Shown here in pieces: positions 6,600 through 12,623 of a stretch of DNA of 12,623 nt. The notes beneath the pieces were generated by a model. The model was not told the DNA's origin. It saw only the letters and a program-made list of their open reading frames with translations, and did no database searches. The stretch spans positions 1-12,623 of the forward strand of contig CAJXPP010000041.1 of the NCBI GenBank assembly GCA_913058195.1, read 5' to 3'. A program made the translations under genes and the position numbers. This DNA comes from an uncultured Gammaproteobacteria bacterium. Lineage in GTDB: Bacteria; Pseudomonadota; Gammaproteobacteria; Nitrosococcales; Methylophagaceae. Position 1 is the first letter of the stretch; each line of letters starts with the position of its first letter.

Positions 6600-7133
6600 A
6601 TGATGAAAAAAAGCCTCTTAGTTTTACTCTTACTCCTTGTTTCCATGCTTTCTGGCTGTAACAAAATGTCTATTGAACAATACCAAAACAGTACCCCCCA
6701 CTTTGTGCTGGAAGAATACTTCCTTGGGCAAACCCGTGCTTGGGGTATATTTCAGAACCGTAGCGGCCAAGTTGAACGCCAATTTACCGTTGATATCTTG
6801 GGTGAAATGGTCGATGGAAACCTTGTACTCGAGGAAGATTTTATCTATTCCGACGGCACCTTAGATCGCCGCGTTTGGACCATTACTAAAATTGATGAAC
6901 ACAACTATGAAGGTCGTGCCTCAGATGTGATTGGCCATGCGACTGGTAAAGCCTATGGTAATACCTTGAGCTGGGCCTACACACTAGACCTTCCTTATAA
7001 AGATGGGACGGTAAAAGTGCAGTTCGACGACTGGATGTTTTTACAAGAAGATGGCGTGCTCATTAACCGAGCTAAGATGACCAAGTTTGGTGTTTTCTTA
7101 GGCGAAGTAACGCTTGTTTTTCAGAGGCCATAA
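6600..7133 (+). CDS. DUF3833 family lipoprotein
   Basis: This is a predicted lipoprotein of 177 residues. The N-terminus has MMKK, a leucine-rich core and the lipobox MLSGC, with Cys20 as the lipidation site. Asn follows at +2, so outer-membrane sorting is likelier than inner-membrane retention. The mature part shows DUF3833-type motifs: YFLGQTRAWGIFQNRSG, the stretch around EEDFIYSDGTLDRRVWTI, DVIGHATGKAYGN and VQFDDWM. I chose ATG 6600 (ATG 6603 is equally possible) because GAGGA at 6590-6594 serves it and the lipoprotein signal begins there. A longer in-frame start at 6525 lies inside the transporter gene and would bury the signal peptide. The molecular function of the family is unknown; the fold may bind a lipid-like ligand in the periplasm. 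Confidence 0.85.
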   Translation: MMKKSLLVLLLLLVSMLSGCNKMSIEQYQNSTPHFVLEEYFLGQTRAWGIFQNRSGQVERQFTVDILGEMVDGNLVLEEDFIYSDGTLDRRVWTITKIDEHNYEGRASDVIGHATGKAYGNTLSWAYTLDLPYKDGTVKVQFDDWMFLQEDGVLINRAKMTKFGVFLGEVTLVFQRP

Positions 7134-7685
7134 ATGATGATAAAGCCCATTTTCTTTGTTTTGCTCTGCTACTCTCTACTACTTAATATCAGTTGGGCTG
7201 CAACGCATTCTTATCCTGACTTTCAATCGACCCGCGGTGACATTGAGTTAAAATCAACTGCGACAGCAACTTGGCTGGTTTTTATTGAGGTTTATGATGC
7301 CGCTTTATATGCCGAGCCAGATGCACAGGCAGACCAAGTTTTAAATGGTAATGGGCCTTTTTCTCTTGAGATTATTTATAAAGTTTCCCTCTCAAAGTCT
7401 CAATTGATCGAAGGAGCTGATGTTGCCCTCGGTCGCCAACATAGCGAGCAACAACGTGCCTCGTATCAAAGTGATGTCGATGAATTGCATGATTTTTACC
7501 AAGATGTCACTGAAGGTGATCGCTTCCGCCTTGATATTGCGCAAACTGATGGCTTATCGCTGTTTTTTAATGATGAATTAGTTTATCAAAATACCAGCAT
7601 AGATTTTGCGCGTTACTATGTCGGTTTGTGGCTAGCAGAGAGTCCTTTGTCTGATCATGTAAGACTAGGATTACTGGATTGGTAA
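7134..7685 (+). CDS. Chalcone-isomerase-like secreted protein
   Basis: This 183-residue protein is the last gene of the operon. It begins directly after the stop of the DUF3833 gene, with CAGAGG as the likely ribosome site. It has a Sec signal peptide (hydrophobic residues 6-19, probable cut after SWA at 20-22), so the mature protein is periplasmic. The segment FIEVYDAALYAEP is typical of the chalcone-isomerase-like superfamily. Members of this fold bind fatty acids in some organisms, and bacterial ones often lie in lipid-modification clusters. A role in binding or handling the modified fatty acid is therefore inferred, not shown. Catalysis of a flavonoid reaction is unlikely. The stop codon abuts that of the opposing NTF2-like gene with no spacer and no visible terminator. 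Confidence 0.8.
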   Translation: MMIKPIFFVLLCYSLLLNISWAATHSYPDFQSTRGDIELKSTATATWLVFIEVYDAALYAEPDAQADQVLNGNGPFSLEIIYKVSLSKSQLIEGADVALGRQHSEQQRASYQSDVDELHDFYQDVTEGDRFRLDIAQTDGLSLFFNDELVYQNTSIDFARYYVGLWLAESPLSDHVRLGLLDW

Positions 7686-8111
7686 TCAACTGGCAGCTCG
7701 GCGGCGAATAAAATGTAACAGGCTGCCAATAATAGGTAATTTCATATAAAACTGCTCGCTGGCATCCCAATAATCGATATGCTCAGTCACTAAACCAGAG
7801 ACATCAAATACCACCCGACTTACACCTACTAACTTTAATGGTTTTGCTTTTAGTTCAGCCGTGAATTGCCATTTTATATAAGCGACATCTGCATCGGATA
7901 TCGCCTCTTCAATGATAAATTTAGGGGCTATCAATGTGTCAAACATATGATGAAAAATAGTGTTAATCCGCTCGACACCAACAACATCATTAAAGGGATC
8001 TTTAAAATGGGCTTGATTGGCAAAAAACTCAGGGAGTCTCGCTAAATCTTCCCTTGTCATCTGTTCATAAAACAGGACGTAAGCGTCTAATGTGTCTTGT
8101 TGAGAGGCCAT
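7686..8111 (-). CDS. NTF2/SnoaL-like protein
   Basis: This 141-residue cytoplasmic protein has a predicted NTF2-like cone fold. Visible features are an N-terminal helix with Tyr and Phe, HFKDPFNDVVG (35-45) and, near the end, VTEHIDYWDASEQFY (108-122). The latter is the usual strand pair of SnoaL_2-type proteins. Such proteins are either small enzymes or ligand-binding partners. This one is translationally linked to the SDR gene, whose stop codon TAG lies directly before its ATG. A partner or follow-on enzyme for the SDR is likely, and the substrate is unknown. The same two families often belong to the DUF1365/Cfa cluster, so the pair probably shares its pathway despite lying on the opposite strand. 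Confidence 0.8.
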   Translation of the reverse strand: MASQQDTLDAYVLFYEQMTREDLARLPEFFANQAHFKDPFNDVVGVERINTIFHHMFDTLIAPKFIIEEAISDADVAYIKWQFTAELKAKPLKLVGVSRVVFDVSGLVTEHIDYWDASEQFYMKLPIIGSLLHFIRRRAAS

Positions 8112-8867
8112 CTATTTACCCGTTACTTTGCTAATGAGAAAGAAATAAAGTCGATATGGTAAACATCGTAGCATTTTCAGAATATAAGTGAACCGTTTTG
8201 GAAATGTGATTTCAAAACAGGTTGAATCTAGCGCTTCCACTATTCTATCCGCCGCTTCTGTTGACGTTATTTCTGCTGGCATTTTGAAACTGTTTTGTGC
8301 TGTTAACTGTGTTGTAACAAAACCAGGGTTGACCACTCTTAGTAGGACACCTTGCTGCTTCAAGGGCATATACAATGCTTCTGCGAAATTAATCAATGCT
8401 GCTTTGCTTGCGCCATAAGGCGCTGCATCTGGTAAACCCCGATAGCCCGCAACACTCGACATCAGTAAGATTTGTCCTGACGCACGTGCTTGCATCGCTG
8501 GCAGAACAGGCGCTAGCCCATTCATCACGCCTAGGTAATTGACTTGATTCAATTTATAGATCAAGTCAAGGTTGAATTCTTTTAAAGGCATCGGAGTGTA
8601 ATATCCAGCGTTAAGAACGACTATATCGGGTAAACCATATGCCTCGCATAAAGTATTAAAAACCTGCTGACTTTGGGCCCTATCTGTAACGTCTAAAAGA
8701 AAATAAGCTATTTGCTGACTTTTCGCTACGACCGCCTCGAGCTTATGCTCTGTTCGACCTGATATTATCACTTGCCAGCCCTGTTTATCTAAAGCCAGTG
8801 CCAGTGCCTCACCAATGCCGCTTCCCCCGCCGGTGATCCAAGCTAGTTTGCTCGTATTTTGAACCAT
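8112..8867 (-). CDS. Short-chain dehydrogenase/reductase (SDR)
   Basis: This classical SDR has 251 residues and would oxidise or reduce a hydroxyl or keto group with NAD(H) or NADP(H). The cofactor loop is TGGGSGIG at 12-19, the structural NAG is at 86-88, and the catalytic triad is Ser138, Tyr151 and Lys155 (YGASK). PGFVTT follows as expected. Arg38 after the second strand hints at NADP(H). The C-terminal 30 residues are hydrophobic and basic (LKMLRCLPYRLYFFLISKVTGK), which suggests membrane association and fits a lipid substrate. The first gene of a two-gene minus-strand unit with the NTF2-like gene, it has AAAGGA about twelve bases before its ATG. Its place next to the Cfa-like operon suggests a lipid redox step. 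Confidence 0.88.
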   Translation of the reverse strand: MVQNTSKLAWITGGGSGIGEALALALDKQGWQVIISGRTEHKLEAVVAKSQQIAYFLLDVTDRAQSQQVFNTLCEAYGLPDIVVLNAGYYTPMPLKEFNLDLIYKLNQVNYLGVMNGLAPVLPAMQARASGQILLMSSVAGYRGLPDAAPYGASKAALINFAEALYMPLKQQGVLLRVVNPGFVTTQLTAQNSFKMPAEITSTEAADRIVEALDSTCFEITFPKRFTYILKMLRCLPYRLYFFLISKVTGK

Positions 8868-8890
8868 CGTTGCTTTGTGTCCTTTGTCAT

Positions 8891-8926
8891 TTTATAGTTT
8901 GACTCAATGAGCATCGACTAGTTTCC
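8891..8926 (-). promoter_or_regulatory. Candidate promoter of the SDR/NTF2 unit
   Basis: Two readings overlap on the minus strand. The first is RpoE-like: GGAAACT (8926-8920), a 17-bp spacer, then TCAAA (8902-8898). The -35 fits GGAACTT at 5 of 7 positions and the -10 fits TCnnA. The second is a sigma70-like -10, TATAAA (8896-8891), without a good -35. If the RpoE reading is right, this unit and the plus-strand operon share a regulator. The ATG is about 24 bases further on. Confidence 0.35.
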
Positions 8927-9001
8927 AAGAAATCATTACGGGACTTATTATTTTATTGAAACTGGGAGGATGACACCGTTTCTCATCGCATGCCAGAGAA
9001 A

Positions 9002-9049
9002 TAAAAAAAGGGTAGCCTGAACAGGACTGGGCTCAAACACACTACTACC
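9002..9049 (-). terminator. Likely terminator of the small minus-strand gene
   Basis: About 24 bases past the stop of the 85-residue gene, the minus strand shows GGT paired with ACC and AGCC paired with GGCT across an imperfect hairpin. The stem is followed by C and a run of seven T residues (9009-9003). The stem is interrupted by a bulge of about 13 bases, so the call depends mainly on the T run and the position. Confidence 0.4.
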
Positions 9050-9072
9050 AGACATATCAATCAATCTTAAAT

Positions 9073-9330
9073 TTAAGTGGAGGCAATGTTTAATCGATAA
9101 TTAATGCGTTCCTGTATATCAGATAGTGCAAGCCAGTCTTTGTTGAAGAAGCCATTGCCGGAGTTGGCAACGACACGGAAATAGATAGATTTATCTTCAT
9201 CACAACCGATGTGATAAGTCAGTGTTTCTTTGCTTGATAAAGTTGGGCATTCGCCGGTTTTGATGATGCGTTTCTTGGTTGAACTTGTCTCAGGCTCAAT
9301 GGTTAGATCTTGGGTAGTTGGTTTGGTCAT
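9073..9330 (-). CDS. Small hypothetical protein, 85 residues
   Basis: I do not assign this gene to a named family. The protein is soluble and polar with no signal peptide or membrane segment. A flexible Thr/Ser/Glu/Lys-rich N-terminus (1-24) precedes a compact part: GECPTLS (26-32), a Tyr-His-Ile-Gly-Cys stretch (39-43) and YFRVVANSGNGFFNKDWLALSDIQ. Two cysteines (28 and 43) could bind a metal. The protein-like composition and a likely terminator just after the stop favour a real gene over the overlapping plus-strand frame. The ribosome site before ATG 9330 is weak (AGAAG). Similar short proteins are, as far as I recall, found on mobile elements, but this is only an impression. Confidence 0.55.
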   Translation of the reverse strand: MTKPTTQDLTIEPETSSTKKRIIKTGECPTLSSKETLTYHIGCDEDKSIYFRVVANSGNGFFNKDWLALSDIQERINYRLNIAST

Positions 9331-9666
9331 GGTGGTTCTTCTGCTGAGTTTTGGGATGTATAGACGTAATCGTGCATACGCTAGGTGTAAACGGATATTT
9401 TCTTGTGGAGGGATTAGATTGTGGAATTATGGAGGGGTATTTTGGGCGCTGATTAACATCCTTTCTCTGCACAACTTACGAACGATAAATTACTTACGAG
9501 CTTTTTTGGTGCAAAAAACTTTTTTCCAAGTAAACCAATAAAAGAAAGAGATTAAAAATCAACAGGTTATCTTTTGGGCATGATAAGTGTATCAATTTTT
9601 GGCTGGCTGAATCTATTGTAGATACAGGTTAGACAACTACCTGACTAAATATATCAAGGCAAAAAG
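9331..9666. other. Intergenic region between divergent genes
   Basis: This 336-base stretch separates the small minus-strand gene from the permease-kinase gene, so it should hold promoters for both. I see an 8-bp direct repeat, ACTTACGA, at 9474-9481 and 9492-9499 (spacing 18 bp). There are A/T tracts at 9502-9535 and AAGG at 9656-9659, which is the ribosome site for TTG 9667. On the minus strand TTGCAC (9514-9509) could be a -35, but no good -10 follows. I found no convincing gene, RNA or strong hairpin here. Confidence 0.5.
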
Positions 9667-12592
9667 TTGAATACGAATGATGCTTTACCAGCTCCTCCTG
9701 AACACAATGCGCCAATGCGAATCATTAAAAGTCGTCGTGAATACAATACTTGGGTGGGCAATGAAACCCTAGAAGATTATGCGTTACGCTTTACCCCCCA
9801 TTCCTTTAGAAAATGGTCTATTTTTCGTGTTTCAAATACGGCATTGGGCGCCATCTCGTTTTTAGTATTAGAAGCCATTGGTGGCACGCTTGCTGTTAAT
9901 TATGGGTTTGTGAATGCATTCTGGGCAATTCTTGCTGTCAGTTTGATTATTTTTTTGACCAGTCTACCTATCAGTTACTATGCTGCGAAGTTTGGTCTTG
10001 ATATGGATTTGCTGACACGCGGTGCAGGTTTTGGCTATATCGGTTCGACCATATCCTCGTTTGTCTATGCGACCTTTACCTTTATTTTATTCGCCTTAGA
10101 AGCCGTTATTATGGCGTATGCCTTAGGCATGTACTTTGATATGCCCTTGTATATTTGGTATCTAATCTCATCCATTGTCATCATTCCTCTCGTTACTCAT
10201 GGCGTAACATTAATTAGTAAAATCCAGATGATTACACAGCCTATTTGGTTGATTCTTATGGTATTGCCTTTTATTTGTATTTTGATCAAAGAGCCCGAAG
10301 CCATTCGAGGCCTGATGAGTTTTGCTGGTGAATCAGGCTATGACAGTAGCTTCAATATTTATATGTTTGCCACTGCAATAGGTATTGGCATGGCATTGAT
10401 CCCGCAGGTTGGGGAGCAGGTGGATTTTCTTCGTTTCATGCCTGAGAAAACAGCTGAAAATAAACTCCGTTGGTATCTGGGCGTGCTTCTAGCAGGTCCA
10501 GGTTGGATATTCATTGGCATGCTTAAAATGTTTGCCGGTGTATTACTGGCTTATCTCGCATTGACGGCCAGTAAGTCAGCAGAAGAAGCCGTAAACCCCA
10601 CTCATATGTATGAAGTAGGCTTTAGTTATGTCTTTTCGAATCCAGAAATGATACTGGCTGTTACCGTCTTTTTTGTGGTGATATCGCAAATAAAAATTAA
10701 CATCACCAACGCGTACGCAGGTTCATTAGCGTGGTCAAATTTCTTTGCTAGGCTGACACACAGTCATCCTGGGCGAGTGGTGTGGTTAGTGTTTAATGTA
10801 GTAATCGCTACCATGCTCATGCTGTTAGATGTATTTCAGGCACTTGAACAAGTCTTAGGCTTATATTCCAATATTGCGATTGCATGGATAACGGCGGTAG
10901 TGGCTGATTTAGTCATCAATAAACCATTAGGCTTAAGCCCGAAAGGCATTGAGTTTCGCCGCGCTTATTTATACGATATTAACCCGGTTGGTGTCGGCGC
11001 AATGGTGATTGCATCCTTGTTTTCGGTATTGGCATTTATCGGTGTATTTGGTCTTGAAGCTCAGGCCTTTTCGTCATTTATTGCTATGATTAGTGCTTTG
11101 GTTTGCTCACCTGTTATAGCGTGGCTAACAAAAGGTAAATATTACCTAGCGAGACAGCCCTTCAAATTTCATCCCAGTAAAACAACAGAAATATGTAGCA
11201 TCTGTGAGCGAGAATATGAAATTAACGATATCGCTCATTGTCCAGCCTATCAGGGGCCAATTTGTTCTCTGTGTTGCTGTCTTGATGTTCGCTGTGACGA
11301 TACCTGTAAACCTCACGCCAAATTAAGCGAGCAGTGGCAGAGCGTTATGATGAAGCTATTGCCAAGATCGGCGTGGTCTCATATTCATAGTGGCATCGGA
11401 CACTATGTGCTTTTGATGATGCTAACATTTGTACTGCTCGCATCAATTTTTGGTCTAATTTACCTACATATAGAGTTAACGGTGACTGATAATGTTGCCT
11501 ATGTTTTGTCGGAACTTAGAGCTGCATTTATAAAGGCATTTTCAGCATTGGTGCTGGTCAGTGGCATTATAGTCTGGTGGGTGATATTGACTTCAAAAAG
11601 CCGAAAAGTTGCTCAGCAAGAGTCAAATTATCAGACCGGTTTGTTACAACGAGAAATTGTACTGCATGACCACACAGATAAAGAATTACAGCAAGCACGG
11701 TTAGTTGCCGAGCAAGCAAATCAGGCTAAAAGTCGCTATATCACTGGCATTAGTCATGAATTACGGACACCACTTAATAGCATCTTAGGTTATGCTCAAT
11801 TACTCGATAATAATGCCTCTGATGAGGTCAAGAATCGACATGCCGTTAAAGTCATACTGAGAAGTGGCGATCATTTATTGTCCTTAATTGAAGGCACTTT
11901 AGATATTGCAAGAATAGAAAATGGTAAATTAAAGTTTGACATCAAATCACTAAGGCTTCCTGAATATATTCAACATATTATTAGTATGTTTGAGCTTCAG
12001 GCAATTAATAAAGGTTTGAAATTTCACTGTGAAATCAATGCAGATATTCCTCGCGTAGTTCGAGCAGATCAGAAACGTTTAAGTCAAATATTGCTTAATA
12101 TTATTGGCAATGCCGTTAAATACACCCAGACAGGTTCGATCAATTTACGTTTTAATTATGCCCGTGAATTTTTGTCGATGGAGGTCGAAGACACTGGCCC
12201 AGGCATCAAATCTTCCGAGTTGGAGACGATTTTTGAATCTTTTGTTCGTGGTACCGAATCTAAAGGTGTGGGCGGCACCGGCCTAGGTTTAACTATTAGT
12301 AAGTTACTAACTGACTTAATGGGGGGCGAGATAAACGTAGAAAGCCAAGTAGGGTTGGGGACTGTATTTAAAGTCCGGCTGTTTTTGCCAACAGTGATCA
12401 TTGAAGAAGACTTATCTGCACTTACCATGCAAATGCCGATCGGCTATAAAGGTCCAAAGCGAAAAATACTGGTAGTGGATAATGAATCCGTTGATAGAGA
12501 ACTTTTAATCAACATCCTTGATCCTTTGGGTTTTGAAGTCCAAGAGGCCGCCTCTGGAGCAGAATGTTTGCAACTCTATCCCCAGTTCCAAC
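9667..12592 (+). CDS. NCS1 permease-like hybrid sensor histidine kinase (3' end missing)
   Basis: This is a transporter-type sensor of at least 975 residues, cut by the contig end. Residues about 50-495 form the polytopic NCS1 (cytosine/purine/allantoin) permease domain. A cysteine-rich segment (510-547) has nine Cys. Two more membrane segments lie near 580-602 and 627-645, followed by a short coiled linker. The HisKA domain has HELRTP with phospho-acceptor His697. The ATPase domain shows NIIGNAVKYT, DTGPGI and GGTGLGLTISK. A receiver domain begins near 932 (ILVVDNES, Asp938) and stops before its phospho-acceptor Asp. I chose TTG 9667, with AAGG seven bases upstream; ATG 9715 is the alternative. 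The protein probably senses uptake or presence of a nucleobase, urea-like or related nitrogen compound and relays phosphate to a partner not seen here. Confidence 0.85.
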
Positions 12593-12623
12593 CTGTCTCT
12601 TATACACATCTGACGCTGCCGAC
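12593..12623. other. Nextera/Tn5 adapter sequence (artefact)
   Basis: The final 31 bases begin with the 19-bp Tn5 mosaic end CTGTCTCTTATACACATCT and continue GACGCTGCCGAC. This is the read adapter used in transposase-based library preparation. It is contamination left in the assembly, not genomic DNA. If translated in the kinase frame it adds false residues (V/S-Y-T-H-L-T-L-P) to the protein. Confidence 0.97.

Noticed and set aside
6592..6620. A second GGAACTT followed after 17 bp by TCTTA, resembling an internal RpoE promoter
   Set aside because: The GGAACTT is part of the ribosome site and start region of the lipoprotein gene, and the predicted start would fall inside its signal peptide. 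Chance overlap is likelier.
7567..7770. A minus-strand open frame of 67 residues across the convergent junction
   Set aside because: It overlaps the ends of two well-supported genes in another frame and shows no recognisable motif.
9230..9541. A plus-strand open frame of 103 residues with a hydrophobic stretch
   Set aside because: It overlaps the more protein-like minus-strand gene, lacks a good ribosome site and has an erratic composition typical of an antisense frame.
9580..9621. A 13-residue open frame (ATG to TAG) before the permease-kinase gene, considered as a leader peptide
   Set aside because: It has no clear ribosome site, no runs of one amino acid and no attenuator hairpin after it.
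1..12592. CRISPR arrays, insertion sequences, integrases, toxin-antitoxin pairs or defence genes
   Set aside because: No spaced repeat arrays, transposase or integrase motifs, or recognisable defence genes were found on either strand. The only repeats of note are the tRNA-derived cassettes.

Overview
The window looks like a piece of a gammaproteobacterial chromosome of moderate-to-low GC. The evidence is the set of gene families (a Glu/Leu-type dehydrogenase, an FAD-oxidoreductase/DUF1365/Cfa-like/DUF3833/chalcone-isomerase-like lipid operon, and an NCS1-permease histidine kinase), Shine-Dalgarno-led starts and RpoE-type promoter words. A marine or methylotrophic Thiotrichales-like host such as Methylophaga is possible, but the sequence alone does not settle it.

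Left end (1-1690): a Fur-box-like palindrome at the extreme left probably serves a gene outside the window. A Glu/Leu/Phe/Val-family dehydrogenase (277-1566) is then bracketed by two direct copies of one cassette. Each copy is a decayed 3' half of a tRNA-Leu gene read on the minus strand, followed by a GCCTCAGTA hairpin terminator. The dehydrogenase thus lies between attachment-site-like repeats about 1.5 kb apart, with no integrase between them.

Centre-left (1690-2033): this non-coding stretch holds a candidate small RNA or attenuated leader (sigma70-like promoter, 13-bp hairpin, then a terminator with a T run). It is followed by a close match to an RpoE-type ECF promoter (GGAACTT, 16 bp, TCCTA) just ahead of the main operon.

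Main operon (2034-7685, plus): six tightly packed genes encode an FAD oxidoreductase, a DUF1365 protein, a Cfa-like SAM-dependent lipid methyltransferase, a MelB-type MFS transporter, a DUF3833 lipoprotein and a secreted chalcone-isomerase-like protein. Two minus-strand genes, an NTF2/SnoaL-like protein and an SDR oxidoreductase (7686-8867), converge on the operon with no base between the stop codons. Together these suggest membrane fatty-acid modification linked to envelope or oxidative stress. The Cfa-like enzyme differs from E. coli Cfa at two of the five remembered bicarbonate-site residues. It may therefore make a methylated or methylene fatty acid, for example a furan fatty acid precursor, rather than a cyclopropane.

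Right end (8868-12623): a small unrecognised minus-strand gene (9073-9330) with a likely terminator comes first. A large gene cut by the contig end follows (from 9667). It encodes an NCS1 nucleobase/ureide permease fused to a cysteine-rich knot, a histidine kinase and the start of a receiver domain. The last 31 bases match the Nextera/Tn5 adapter and are a sequencing artefact, not genome.
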